Shown here one piece after another: positions 7,552 to 16,223 of a DNA stretch of 64,000 nucleotides. The notes beneath the pieces were generated by a model. It made no database searches and was not told the DNA's origin. It saw nothing but the letters and a program-made list of their open reading frames with translations. Numbering within the stretch: the stretch's first letter is position 1; every line of letters begins with the position of its first letter. The stretch is from Thermodesulfobacteriota bacterium (GTDB lineage: Bacteria > Desulfobacterota > GWC2-55-46): the NCBI GenBank assembly GCA_030583865.1, contig CP129479.1, positions 124,001 to 188,000 of the forward strand. The letters run 5' to 3'. The position numbers and the translations under genes are program-made.

Positions 7552-7708
7552 TTAACAGGCTGCTGAAAAAGCCCAATCTGCGGCGTCGTCTTCAAAATTC
7601 GTCATTGCGGCGTACAAGGAGAGTACGCCTCATTCCTCATTTTTCGACTCCTTGCATCTTGAGCTTTTTGAGCAGCCTGAATATGATTTTGAGTTTTTTA
7701 ACTGTTAA
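7552..7708 (+). repeat. Dispersed repeat family B, copy 1
   Basis: An element of about 155 bp bounded by CTTAACAG and CTGTTAAG. The left end AGGCTGCTGAAAAAGCCCAA is inversely repeated inside as TTGAGCTTTTTGAGCAGCCT, with a second weaker right arm (GATTTTGAGTTTTTTAAC). A central GTAC-containing hairpin (GGCGTAC/GTACGCC) is present. The second copy is at 23659-23815. It resembles a non-autonomous mobile palindromic element and encodes no transposase. Confidence 0.85.
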
Positions 7709-7745
7709 GTCAACCCACTTGAAATTCTGACAGAAATACAGGTGC

Positions 7746-8729
7746 ATGTCAATCGAAACCTTCCAGGGCCCCCAGGGCCATATGCCGCGTACCTTTTTGA
7801 TTTTCCTTGCGCTTTCCGTGCTCTTGCACGTCCTTGCGCTTTGGGCGGCTACACTTTTCCCGAAGGACGCCGTCCGGAGCAGGGAGGCTGCCGCGCCCAT
7901 ACCCGTGGAGATACTGGACCCGCCCCGGCCAGTAGAGGAAAAGAGGAGCATCCCCGTAGCCGAGGCCCCTCAGGCCGAACCGGATAATTTATCCCCCCTA
8001 AAAAAACCGCCTTCGGTCTTTGCGGACAAAGACCAGAGCGTTAAAAAGGAGACCGTGCCTCCTCCGGCCCCGCCGGGCCCGATGACCCAAAGAGCCCGCC
8101 CGGCAATGCCGGAGAGCAAGCCGTCGTTGGAGGAATCCGGGGACAAAACCGGGGAGGCCGGGAGAGGTCCCGGAGCAAGCGCCGGAAAAACAGGCGAGAA
8201 GCCGGGCCCCCCTGCCGCCGAAATTGACGGACCGGTCCGGACCGGTCCGGATAGGCCCGCCTCTCCGGGAGCACAGGCGGAGCCGCGCATATTGCAGGGA
8301 GAACAGAAAAGGCCGAGCCTCTTTCCCTCTGACGAAAGGATAGCCGAGCTTACCAGGAACTACGAGGCCGGGACCCATGAAAAGGAGACGGGCAAGACCC
8401 TTCAGCTCAATACGGCGGAGCTCAAGTACCAGAAGTACCTCCTGGACATGAAGAGGAAAATTGAGTTCTACTGGGACTACCCGGCCCTGGCGGCGCGTAA
8501 CGGCTGGCAGGGGAGCCTCTTCATAAACTTCACGATAAACAGGGACGGCACCGTATCAGGGGTACGCCTCGAAAGGTCTTCGGGCTACCCCATGCTCGAC
8601 GACGCGGCAATAACCGCCATCAGGCTTGCGGCCCCGTTCCCGCCCTTCCCGGCCGACTTCACTGTCGAGGACCTGAGCATAAAGGGGCAGTTCCAGTACC
8701 ATATCGTCTCGACGAGAGGCGGCGGTTAG
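7746..8729 (+). CDS. TonB-family energy-transducing protein
   Basis: The 327-residue product has one N-terminal membrane span (about 14-36), a long proline-, lysine- and glutamate-rich linker (about 45-190), and a C-terminal TonB-type domain (about 235-325). The latter has the YPALAARNGWQGSLFINFTINRDG...LERSSGYPMLDDAAITAI pattern. It would span the periplasm and couple proton-motive force to outer-membrane transport, or act as a TolA/TonB-like structural protein. No exbB/exbD is in the window. The start is uncertain: the ATG at 7746 and a second at 7782 (MPRTF) both lack a strong Shine-Dalgarno. Confidence 0.85.
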   Translation: MSIETFQGPQGHMPRTFLIFLALSVLLHVLALWAATLFPKDAVRSREAAAPIPVEILDPPRPVEEKRSIPVAEAPQAEPDNLSPLKKPPSVFADKDQSVKKETVPPPAPPGPMTQRARPAMPESKPSLEESGDKTGEAGRGPGASAGKTGEKPGPPAAEIDGPVRTGPDRPASPGAQAEPRILQGEQKRPSLFPSDERIAELTRNYEAGTHEKETGKTLQLNTAELKYQKYLLDMKRKIEFYWDYPALAARNGWQGSLFINFTINRDGTVSGVRLERSSGYPMLDDAAITAIRLAAPFPPFPADFTVEDLSIKGQFQYHIVSTRGGG

Positions 8730-8786
8730 GCAGAGTTTTCGGCAAACTGCTGAAATAACAGAACGATTCTCACACCGCCTTCCGCC

Positions 8787-10214
8787 TTGAAAGACCTGCC
8801 TGAAAAAGATAAGATGCCGTTTCAGAAAGAGAATTCAAACCGTTCCGTTCCTTCTCGATATATGGCTTATATTTCAGAAGAGACCATAAAGGCGTACCCG
8901 CGCCGGGCCTTTGCTTTCGCATTCCTTGTGCTTGCGAGCGCCGCTGTCTTTCTTTCGCTCGTCCTTGTGGTCGACTCCCGGATGGAGATTATCCATAATA
9001 GCGACGACGGGCATTATTTTTCGTACGTCAGGTCGGCTGTCATCGACAGGGACATGGACCTTCTGAACGAATACGAGCGCCTCGGCATCACGGATTTCCG
9101 CCTGACGCCCGCGGGGCTCCCCGCGAACAAATATTCGATAGGCCTTCCGCTCGCGGTCCTGCCCTTCTATGCTTTAACACACACGGCCGTGCTCGCATTG
9201 AACGCGCTCGGGCTCGCTTTCGACAGCTCGGGTTATTCCATCCCCTATCAGCTGTCGTTTTCCCTCGGGAGCATCTTTTACGGGTACCTCGGGCTCCTTG
9301 TCTCGTACAGGCTCGCAAGGAGGTACTACCCGGAAGCGGTCTCCTTCCTCTCAACGGCCTTCATCTTCCTGGCCTCGAATCTCGTCTACTACTTCATGAG
9401 GGAGCCGTTCATGTCGCATCTGGTCTCCTTCTTTGCGGCGGCCCTATTTTTCTACATGTGGAGCGTTACGAGGGAGGGGGAGGGCGGCAAGAGGGCCTAC
9501 TTCGTGATGGGGCTTTCCGCCGGACTCATGGTCATAACGAGGCAGCAGGACGCGGTATTCCTCATGGTGCCGCTCGTGGACGGCGTTATCGGCTTTATCA
9601 GAGAGAGGAGGCTTCCCTGGTTCCTGGCCGCCGGAAGGCTTTTCCCGTTCATGGCCGGGCTCGTTCCCGCGGCCTTTGTCCAAACCCTTGTGTGGAAGCT
9701 CATATTCGGCTCTTTCCTCGTCTACTCCTATGGCGGCGAATCCTTCATCCATGCGGCCTCGCCGAAGGTGGTCGAGGTCCTCTTCTCCTCGAAGCACGGG
9801 CTCTTGAGCTGGAACCCGATAATAATATTCGCCCTTTTCGGACTTATTTGCTTCGTAAAGGCCGAGCGGCGGCAAGGAGGCCTGCTCCTCATGGCTTTCA
9901 TGCTGCAGCTCTATGTGAACGCGTCGTGGTTCATGTGGTGGTTCGGGCATTCATTCGGGCACAGGGCCTTCATAAGCTCGGCTCCTATCTTCATCATCGG
10001 GCTCGCGGCGCTTTTTGAGAAGCTCGACAGCAGAATGCTCCTTGCCTGGGGCATAGGCCTCGCCGCCTTCCTCTCCGTCTGGAACATGGTGATGATATTG
10101 GCCTATCTTTCGGAGATGATACCTTACGCGGATTACTTCAGCTGGAAGGAGCTCTTCCTGAACCTACTGGAGCTGCCGGACGCGGTCTTTAAAAAGCTGC
10201 TTTCCCTTTCCTGA
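8787..10214 (+). CDS. Multi-span membrane protein, GT39-like
   Basis: 475 residues, with about ten hydrophobic spans after a short cytoplasmic N-terminus. Between the first two spans is HNSDDGHYFSYVRS, an acidic pair in the first external loop followed by a tyrosine, the place where ArnT/PMT-type GT-C glycosyltransferases keep their catalytic Asp or Glu. It may move a sugar from a lipid-linked donor at the outer face of the inner membrane; the acceptor is unknown. The longest frame starts with TTG at 8787; an ATG at 8814 is equally possible. It converges with the glycerate kinase gene with 1 bp between stops. Confidence 0.65.
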   Translation: MKDLPEKDKMPFQKENSNRSVPSRYMAYISEETIKAYPRRAFAFAFLVLASAAVFLSLVLVVDSRMEIIHNSDDGHYFSYVRSAVIDRDMDLLNEYERLGITDFRLTPAGLPANKYSIGLPLAVLPFYALTHTAVLALNALGLAFDSSGYSIPYQLSFSLGSIFYGYLGLLVSYRLARRYYPEAVSFLSTAFIFLASNLVYYFMREPFMSHLVSFFAAALFFYMWSVTREGEGGKRAYFVMGLSAGLMVITRQQDAVFLMVPLVDGVIGFIRERRLPWFLAAGRLFPFMAGLVPAAFVQTLVWKLIFGSFLVYSYGGESFIHAASPKVVEVLFSSKHGLLSWNPIIIFALFGLICFVKAERRQGGLLLMAFMLQLYVNASWFMWWFGHSFGHRAFISSAPIFIIGLAALFEKLDSRMLLAWGIGLAAFLSVWNMVMILAYLSEMIPYADYFSWKELFLNLLELPDAVFKKLLSLS

Positions 10215-10215
10215 T

Positions 10216-11559
10216 CTATTCCGAAATCCCGATTGCGATGTCCATAACGTTCGTGCCGGTCGGCCCGGTCATGAAAAGACCGCCCAGAGGTTTAAAGAAA
10301 TTATAGGAATCGTTCCGGGAGAGGAAGTCCGCAGGGTCGAGGCCGAGGGCCGAGGCCTTTTTTAGCGTCCCTGGAAGGGCAAATGCCCCTGCGGCGTCTG
10401 TCGGGCCGTCAGTGCCGTCCGTGCCCGCCGAGAGGATGTATATCCCCTCTTCGCCGCCAAGCGCGAGGGCCGCGCTCAACGCGAACTCCTGGTTTCTTCC
10501 GCCCTTCCCCTTTCCGGCCACCTTCAGGGTCGTCTCCCCGCCCATGAGGAGGCAGACGGGCGGCCTTGCCGGGTTACCGGACCTCTTAATTTCCATGAGT
10601 ACCGACGAGAAGAGACGGGCCGCTTCGCGCGTATTGCCGGTCGCCGTTGAAGATAGTATGAGAGGGCGATAGCCCAGCAAGGCGGCCTTCTCCTTTGCAG
10701 CCAGAAGGGCCGTTAAGTTGTCGGCAAGGACGATATTTGCTGTACGGCTGAACGCCTTGTGGCCGGGCTTGGGCGTCTCGGCTTCATCGCCTTTTGCGCC
10801 GCCATTGAGGAGCTTGAGCGCGTTTGCAGGTACTTTCTCTTTCAGGCCGTATTTCCCGATTATGCGGATACAGTCCCCGAAAGTCGAGGGGTCGGGCGCT
10901 GTCGGCCCAGAGCCGATCGAAGAGAGGTCGCTGCCGACTACGTCCGAGATGATGAGTGTGAGGACTCGCGCGGGCCACGCAAGCTCGGCGAGGCGTCCGC
11001 CCTTCAATCGCGAGAGGTGTTTACGTACAGCGTTTATCTCGTTAATCGAGGCACCGGAATTTATGAGAAGCCTCGATACGGCCTGCTTCTCCTTGAGGGT
11101 AATCCCCCCTGCCGGCGCCGGGAGCAATGCCGAAGCGCCCCCGGTAAGGAGGAACAGGACGAGGTCGCCCTCGCCCGCGTCTTCGGCTATCCTGATAATC
11201 CTCTCCGCAGCCCGTATACCGTTACGGTCGGGTATGGGATGGCCCGCCTCCACGACGTCCATGCTCTTAAGCGGAAGCGAGTGGCCGTACTTGGTCACGA
11301 CGAGGCCGCCGGAAATCCTCTTGCCGAGGATGCCCTCCACTGCCCGGGCCATCGCAGGCGCGCCCTTGCCCGCGCCTATGACAAAGATCCTGCCCCCTTT
11401 TTCGAGGCCGATCGAAGTGTTTTTTATTTTGAGGACTGATTTACCGGCTGAACGGGCTAAGCGGAGGTTTTCACGGACTGCCGCGTAAGGCGAGGCGGCC
11501 CTGACCGCCGCCTCGAATATCTTCCTCAGAGGTGCCTTAATATCTGCCGCCGTTCTCAT
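10216..11559 (-). CDS. Glycerate 2-kinase (DUF4147/MOFRL type)
   Basis: A 447-residue protein of the family that phosphorylates D-glycerate to 2-phosphoglycerate. The N-terminal DUF4147 part has GAGKGAPAMARAVE and HPIPDRNG; LLTGGASALLPAPAGGITLKEK is a family signature. The C-terminal MOFRL part has GGETTLKVAGKGKGGRNQEFALS and SAGTDGTDGPTDAAGA. The product feeds lower glycolysis, consistent with ppdK, gap and pgk nearby. Its start overlaps the end of nadE by 23 bp, so the two are likely co-transcribed with nadE first. Confidence 0.88.
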   Translation of the reverse strand: MRTAADIKAPLRKIFEAAVRAASPYAAVRENLRLARSAGKSVLKIKNTSIGLEKGGRIFVIGAGKGAPAMARAVEGILGKRISGGLVVTKYGHSLPLKSMDVVEAGHPIPDRNGIRAAERIIRIAEDAGEGDLVLFLLTGGASALLPAPAGGITLKEKQAVSRLLINSGASINEINAVRKHLSRLKGGRLAELAWPARVLTLIISDVVGSDLSSIGSGPTAPDPSTFGDCIRIIGKYGLKEKVPANALKLLNGGAKGDEAETPKPGHKAFSRTANIVLADNLTALLAAKEKAALLGYRPLILSSTATGNTREAARLFSSVLMEIKRSGNPARPPVCLLMGGETTLKVAGKGKGGRNQEFALSAALALGGEEGIYILSAGTDGTDGPTDAAGAFALPGTLKKASALGLDPADFLSRNDSYNFFKPLGGLFMTGPTGTNVMDIAIGISE

Positions 11560-13270
11560 AGCGGTTCGTAATAGGCATGCGCCTGTCCTTGCCGAGGGCC
11601 CTCGGGGTTATCTTTATGCCTGGCGGGGCCTGCCGCCTTTTGTATTCGCTCCGGTCGACCATGCGGGCCACCTTCCTTACAAGCTTCATTTCAAAGCCCA
11701 GGGCCGCTATTTCCTCTATGGAGCGGTCCTCTTCAACATAGGCCTTGAGGACCCTGTCGAGCACGTCATAGGGTGGGAGCGTGTCCTGGTCGGTCTGGTT
11801 TGGCCGTAGCTCCGCGGTCGGCACTTTTGTAAAGACCCGCTCGGGAATGACCTCCCTGCCTTCAAGCTCGTTTATCTTTCCCGACACCTTGTATACGAGC
11901 GTCTTGGGAAGGTCCTTTATGACCGCGAACCCCCCTGCCATGTCGCCGTAGAGGGTCGCATAGCCCACGCTCATCTCGCTCTTATTTCCCGTCGTAAGCA
12001 CAAGCCAGCCGAATTTGTTGCTCAAGGCCATGAGGATATTTCCGCGTATCCTGGCCTGCATGTTTTCCTCTGCCTCGTTGGGCCTCGTCCCCCTGAAGGC
12101 GTCCCTCATGGTCTCGAGATAGGCCTTGAAGGGCTTCTCTATGGGTATGGTAAGGGTCTTCATCCCGATGTTCCGGGCAAGGAGCTTCGCGTCTTCGATG
12201 CTCTCATTAGAAGTATACCTGGAAGGCATGAGAACGCCCGTGACGTTCTCTTTTCCGAGCGCGAGCCCGGCAACGCAGGCCACGAGAGACGAATCTATCC
12301 CGCCGCTCAGGCCTATTACCGCGTGCCTGAACCCGTTCTTCCGGAGATAATCCCGGGTGCCGAGTACGAGCGCCTTGAGGACCTCCTCCTTCTCTTCTAT
12401 TATCAGGGGCTTCCGCTTCGGCAGGCCGAGGTTCGCTTTGGCCTTGCCGTTCCCGAGGTCTATGGTCCTGACGACGGGTGAGCCCCTCTTCCCGGCCTTA
12501 ATCCTTTTTCTGCGTTCAAGGCGGGCCGCTGATACCGTGTCCGCGTCCAGGTCGGCAATGACGAGGTCCTCTTGAAAGGGCTTGCCCCTTGCGATGACCT
12601 CGCCTTTCTCGTTTACCACCATTCCGGCTCCGTCAAAGACGAGCTCGTCCTGTCCGCCAACAGTGTTGTTGTAGGCTATGATGGCGGTGTTGTCCGTTGA
12701 GCGGGCCTTTAAAAGATCCTCCCTTATGAGCGGCTTTCCCATGTGGTATGGTGAGGCGTTTATGTTCACGATGACCTCTGCTCCAGCGAGCGCCTGCGCC
12801 CTCGCGGGCCCTTCCGGGAACCAGATGTCCTCGCAAATCTCGAGGCCGAAGGTTATGCCGTTAAGGACGAAGTTCAAGGGGGTCTTCCCGGCACGGAAAT
12901 AGCGCTCCTCGTCGAAGACGCCGTAGTTCGGGAGATGCATCTTGTGGTAGACCGCCGAAACCTGGCCTTTGTGCACCAGTGCCGCCGCGTTGTAGAGCCC
13001 GGCCTCCCTGTCCACAAAGCCGACGACGGCGGTTATGCCGCGTATTTTTCTGGCGAGGCTTTCGATGGCCGCGAGGTTATCGTCTATGAAGCGGGGCTTA
13101 AGGAGGAGGTCCTCCGGCGGATAGCCGGTAAGGGCGAGCTCAGGGAAAAGGACGAGCGCAGCGCCGGCCTTCCTGGCCTTTTCCGCGTACGAGAGGATCT
13201 TTTTGGCGTTGCCTCCGATGTCCCCGACCACCGGGTTTATCTGGGCCATGGCGAGCCTGAGATTGCGCAT
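11537..13270 (-). CDS. nadE: Glutamine-hydrolysing NAD+ synthase
   Basis: A 577-residue two-domain enzyme. The N-terminal nitrilase-fold amidase (about 1-260) shows the Glu-Lys-Cys triad in LFPELALTGYP, YHKMHLPNYG and EICEDIWFPEG; it releases ammonia from glutamine. The C-terminal synthetase (about 290-577) has the ATP pyrophosphatase loop GLSGGIDSSL and the TTGNKSE motif; it amidates deamido-NAD. Length matches the bacterial two-domain type. It overlaps the downstream glycerate kinase gene by 23 bp and diverges from the TPR gene. Confidence 0.97.
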   Translation of the reverse strand: MRNLRLAMAQINPVVGDIGGNAKKILSYAEKARKAGAALVLFPELALTGYPPEDLLLKPRFIDDNLAAIESLARKIRGITAVVGFVDREAGLYNAAALVHKGQVSAVYHKMHLPNYGVFDEERYFRAGKTPLNFVLNGITFGLEICEDIWFPEGPARAQALAGAEVIVNINASPYHMGKPLIREDLLKARSTDNTAIIAYNNTVGGQDELVFDGAGMVVNEKGEVIARGKPFQEDLVIADLDADTVSAARLERRKRIKAGKRGSPVVRTIDLGNGKAKANLGLPKRKPLIIEEKEEVLKALVLGTRDYLRKNGFRHAVIGLSGGIDSSLVACVAGLALGKENVTGVLMPSRYTSNESIEDAKLLARNIGMKTLTIPIEKPFKAYLETMRDAFRGTRPNEAEENMQARIRGNILMALSNKFGWLVLTTGNKSEMSVGYATLYGDMAGGFAVIKDLPKTLVYKVSGKINELEGREVIPERVFTKVPTAELRPNQTDQDTLPPYDVLDRVLKAYVEEDRSIEEIAALGFEMKLVRKVARMVDRSEYKRRQAPPGIKITPRALGKDRRMPITNRYENGGRY

Positions 13271-13375
13271 GGGTAGAAGATTATCAAAAGGGGTTTTCCG
13301 TGTAAAGGAGAAGGATGGGCCGCGGGCGCTCTCTCCTTTACAATCGCTCCCCGGAGGTCTATAATCACCATTCCG

Positions 13376-14404
13376 ATGGGCAACCCTTACTCCATATTCG
13401 ACAAGGCCGAGCGGAAAAGGTCTGTTTCCAGGTTCCTGGAGGCAATCCCCCTTTACCTCGAGGCAAGGAGGCTGGCCGGGCTCGACGACGAGCTGAAGAG
13501 CGCCTGCTATTTTTCGCTCGGCGACACCTACAGGATGGTCGGCGAGTTCACCAGGGCGGGGAAGTGCTATGCCGAGTCGCGGAAACTCCTTCTCGCCCTC
13601 GGCGACGAGGAAAGGGCGCTTGACGCTATGGTGGGGCTGGGCCTGAGTCTACGCGCAACCGGCGAGGTGAAAGAGTCGCTTGCCATATTCAACAGGGCGC
13701 TCAAGGCCTATGAAAAACTTGGCGACAGGGCAGGGGCCGCGTTCACGCTGTGGGCAAGGGCAGGGGCGCTCCGCTTGAAGGGCGACCTCAAGGCCGCGAT
13801 TGCAGGCTTCAAGGAGGCCAGGAAAGGCTTTACGCGCCTCAAGGACAGGAGCGGTGTCGGCTACTGCCTTACCGGCCTCGGCGGCGCGTCGAGGGTGTCA
13901 GGCGACTTCAAAGCGTCTTTCAGGTATTATAGCGAGGCGAACGCCCTCTTCAGGGAGCTTAAGGACACGTTCGGGGTCGCGTACTCGTACTGCGGCATAG
14001 CAAACTCAATGCGCATGAACGGGGACTTCCCGGGGTCTCTCAAGTTCTTCAGGAAGGCCCGGGAGAACTATAAGAGGATCGGCGACAAGGTGAGCTACGC
14101 CTATACGTTATGGGGCGAGGGAACGGCCCTTCAGATGCTCGGAAGGGACAGGGAGGCGCTCAGGGATTTCGAGGAGGCCTGGTCGCTATTCAGGGAAACG
14201 AAAGACAGGAGAGGGCTTATCTATTGCCTTATCTCCATCGGAGAGCTTGATTTCAAAAAAGACCCTAAAAAGGGATTGCGCGCGTTCAATACGGCCCTCA
14301 AGAGGGCCGAGGCCCTCGGCCTCGGGGTGGAGGCGCGCTACGCCAAATCGCTCATCCAGGCCGGAATGAAGGAGCCGGGGGCGATACCCCTCAATCTTGC
14401 GTAG
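13376..14404 (+). CDS. Tetratricopeptide repeat protein
   Basis: 342 residues made almost wholly of repeats of about 40 residues with the TPR pattern (ACYFSLGDTYRMVGEFTRAGKCY, AFTLWARAGALRLKGDLKAAI, YSYCGIANSMRMNGDFPGSLKFF, YTLWGEGTALQMLGRDREAL); about seven can be traced. No signal peptide or membrane span, so it is probably a cytoplasmic scaffold. It lies 3 bp before uppP, so the two are co-transcribed. A partner is not evident. Confidence 0.88.
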   Translation: MGNPYSIFDKAERKRSVSRFLEAIPLYLEARRLAGLDDELKSACYFSLGDTYRMVGEFTRAGKCYAESRKLLLALGDEERALDAMVGLGLSLRATGEVKESLAIFNRALKAYEKLGDRAGAAFTLWARAGALRLKGDLKAAIAGFKEARKGFTRLKDRSGVGYCLTGLGGASRVSGDFKASFRYYSEANALFRELKDTFGVAYSYCGIANSMRMNGDFPGSLKFFRKARENYKRIGDKVSYAYTLWGEGTALQMLGRDREALRDFEEAWSLFRETKDRRGLIYCLISIGELDFKKDPKKGLRAFNTALKRAEALGLGVEARYAKSLIQAGMKEPGAIPLNLA

Positions 14405-14407
14405 AAG

Positions 14408-15217
14408 ATGGACATAACCCAGGCCCTTGTGCTCGCTCTGGTCCAGGGCATAACCGAATTCCTCCCAATATCATCGACGGCGCACCTCATCATGGTGCCG
14501 CTCTTTACAGGATGGCCGGACCAGGGCCTCCCCTTCGACGTCTCGTTGAATACCGCGACCTGGCTCGCGGTAGTCGTGTACTTCAGGAGAGACATTATCT
14601 GCATTTCAATGGGTTTCGGCAGGAGCCTCTCGGAGCGGACCCTTAAGGGGAACCACGAGGGCGCGCTCGCGTGGATGGCGATTGCCGCGACCGTTCCCGT
14701 ATTGCTCGCCGGGGCGTTCGCCCACGACATCATAGCGCATGACCTCCGTACCTTCGAGGTCATAGGCTGGTCCTCGGTAATATGGGGGCTCGTGCTCTGG
14801 GCCGCGGACAGGAGGCCGGGGAAGACCGAGATAGAAGGGATAGGCTGGAAGGAGGCGATCCTGGTGGGCCTTGCGCAGGCGCTCGCGCTCATACCCGGGA
14901 CCAGCCGCTCGGGCATTACGATCACGGCCGGGCTATTTGCCGGGCTTTCTCGGACCGCCGCAGCCCGGTTCTCGTTCCTGCTGGCGATCATCGTGGGCGC
15001 CCTTGCCGGCGCGCGCGAGGGCGCCGAAGTGGCAGGCGCGGGATATGAGGCGCCCTGGCCCGCCCTCATCGCGGGCTTTGTTGTCGCCTTTGCCTCGGCC
15101 TATCTCGCCATACATTATTTTCTTAAGCTCATCTCCCGCTCGTCCATGCTCCCCTTCGTGGTCTACAGGGTTGGACTCGGCGCGCTGATACTCGCATACG
15201 CATACGGCGCGTTCTGA
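14408..15217 (+). CDS. uppP: Undecaprenyl-diphosphatase UppP/BacA
   Basis: A 269-residue membrane enzyme that removes a phosphate from undecaprenyl diphosphate to recycle the cell-wall lipid carrier. Both family motifs are clear: GITEFLPISSTAHL near the N-terminus, with the catalytic glutamate, and PGTSRSGITITAGL near 160-175. There are about seven or eight membrane spans and the length is usual. It is 3 bp downstream of the TPR gene. Confidence 0.97.
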   Translation: MDITQALVLALVQGITEFLPISSTAHLIMVPLFTGWPDQGLPFDVSLNTATWLAVVVYFRRDIICISMGFGRSLSERTLKGNHEGALAWMAIAATVPVLLAGAFAHDIIAHDLRTFEVIGWSSVIWGLVLWAADRRPGKTEIEGIGWKEAILVGLAQALALIPGTSRSGITITAGLFAGLSRTAAARFSFLLAIIVGALAGAREGAEVAGAGYEAPWPALIAGFVVAFASAYLAIHYFLKLISRSSMLPFVVYRVGLGALILAYAYGAF

Positions 15218-15351
15218 GGGCGGCTGGCTTCCACAAAAAAAGTCAGACTAGAATAAGCCAAGCGCCTGTTCCTGCTGGGAAAACCGGGCCGCCCGCCCTC
15301 GCATGCGCGCGTCTTCAATAAGGAAAAATCCGATTGCAGAGCAGATCCAGC

Positions 15352-15384
15352 TTGACAATCCAAATGAAAATGATTATTATTTTC
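15352..15384 (+). promoter_or_regulatory. Sigma-70 promoter with overlapping Fur box before bfd
   Basis: TTGACA (15352-15357) and TATTAT (15375-15380) are separated by exactly 17 bp. GAAAATGATTATTATTTTC (15366-15384) is a 19-bp near-palindrome of the Fur-box type and covers the -10 element. Iron-loaded Fur bound there would block transcription, so the downstream bfd gene should be induced when iron is scarce. Confidence 0.85.
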
Positions 15385-15403
15385 AAAAAGGGGGTGGAGC
15401 GCC

Positions 15404-15586
15404 ATGTATATTTGCCTCTGCAAGGGAATAACGACTTCGGCCGTAAGGAGCGTCTGCCGCCCGGATATGTCCGCTGACGAGCTTGCCTCTTGCCTCGGGA
15501 TAGACAAGGACGGGTGCTGCGGCAAATGCGTGCGTAATATCCAATCGATCGCCGAGCTCGCGTCGGGCGCACAGGCCGGGGTCTGA
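15404..15586 (+). CDS. bfd: Bacterioferritin-associated [2Fe-2S] ferredoxin
   Basis: A 60-residue BFD-type protein with the ligand arrangement C4-x-C6 and C39-x2-C42 (ICLCKGIT and GCCGKC). Bfd reduces the haem of bacterioferritin so that stored iron is released as Fe2+. It has its own strong promoter overlapped by a Fur box, and lies 87 bp before bfr, matching this role. GGGTGGAG lies upstream of the ATG. An alternative is the BFD-like domain of another reductase, but genomic place and length favour true Bfd. Confidence 0.88.
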   Translation: MYICLCKGITTSAVRSVCRPDMSADELASCLGIDKDGCCGKCVRNIQSIAELASGAQAGV

Positions 15587-15622
15587 GCCCCGGCTTGACG
15601 TTATCCGCGGTTTTGATATGAT
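15575..15622 (+). promoter_or_regulatory. Hairpin and internal promoter between bfd and bfr
   Basis: GCCGGGG-TCTGA-GCCCCGGC (15575-15594) forms an eight-pair stem containing the bfd stop codon. Immediately after it, TTGACG (15595-15600) and TATGAT (15617-15622), 16 bp apart, fit a sigma-70 promoter for bfr. The arrangement would let bfr be expressed separately from the Fur-controlled bfd transcript. No Fur box is seen at this second promoter. Confidence 0.6.
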
Positions 15623-15673
15623 TGTCCAGAAAACCCGAGTGGGTAAATCTTTCTTTGAAGGAGGCGTTCCGAG

Positions 15674-16153
15674 GTGAAGGCAAAAGAAGGTATACTGGAT
15701 ATGCTGAACGACATCCTTACCTCAGAGCTCACAAAGGTAAACCAGTATTTCGTGCACGCGGAGATGTGCCGCAACTGGGGCTATGAGAGGCTCTACAAAA
15801 AGATAAGGACCGAGTCGATACGGGAGATGAAGCATGCCGAAAGGATAATCGAGCACATACTGTACCTCGAAGGCGTGCCTAACATGCAGAGGCTCGGGGA
15901 CGTGCTCGTGGGGGAGACGGTCCCGGAACAGCTTAAGCTCGACCTCAAGAAGGAGCAGGACTCGGCCGTGTCTCTCAACAAGGCCATAGCTAAGTGTACA
16001 GCCGCGGGGGACAACAATACCAGGCACAAGCTCGAAGAGATGCTCGAAGAGGCAGAGGAGCAGATAGACTGGCTTGAGACCCAGCTCGAGGCAATAAGGC
16101 AGGTGGGGCTTGAGAACTACCTGAGCGAGCAGCTTAAAAAAGAGGAGTCCTGA
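15674..16153 (+). CDS. bfr: Bacterioferritin with altered ferroxidase site
   Basis: A 159-residue four-helix ferritin starting at GTG, with AAGGAGG nine bases upstream. Compared from memory with E. coli Bfr it keeps Glu18, Tyr25, Glu51, haem ligand Met52, His54 and Glu94. At the places of Glu127 and His130 it has Ala127 and Gln130 (sequence EEAEEQIDWLE instead of DEEGHIDWLE). It should therefore bind haem at the dimer interface, but its di-iron site lacks two usual ligands unless a neighbouring glutamate (126 or 128) substitutes. It stores iron in the cytoplasm with Bfd as reductant. Confidence 0.92.
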   Translation: MKAKEGILDMLNDILTSELTKVNQYFVHAEMCRNWGYERLYKKIRTESIREMKHAERIIEHILYLEGVPNMQRLGDVLVGETVPEQLKLDLKKEQDSAVSLNKAIAKCTAAGDNNTRHKLEEMLEEAEEQIDWLETQLEAIRQVGLENYLSEQLKKEES

Positions 16154-16177
16154 AGCAGCACCGGGAATAGACGATTT

Positions 16178-16210
16178 AAAGAAACGGCCCGCATGGGCCG
16201 TTTCTTTTTC
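16178..16210. terminator. Terminator between bfr and dipeptidase gene
   Basis: AAAGAAACGGCCC-GCAT-GGGCCGTTTCTTTTT: a ten-pair stem with a T-run on the plus strand for bfr and an A-run that serves the convergent minus-strand gene. Confidence 0.9.
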
Positions 16211-16223
16211 TTCGGATACCGAG

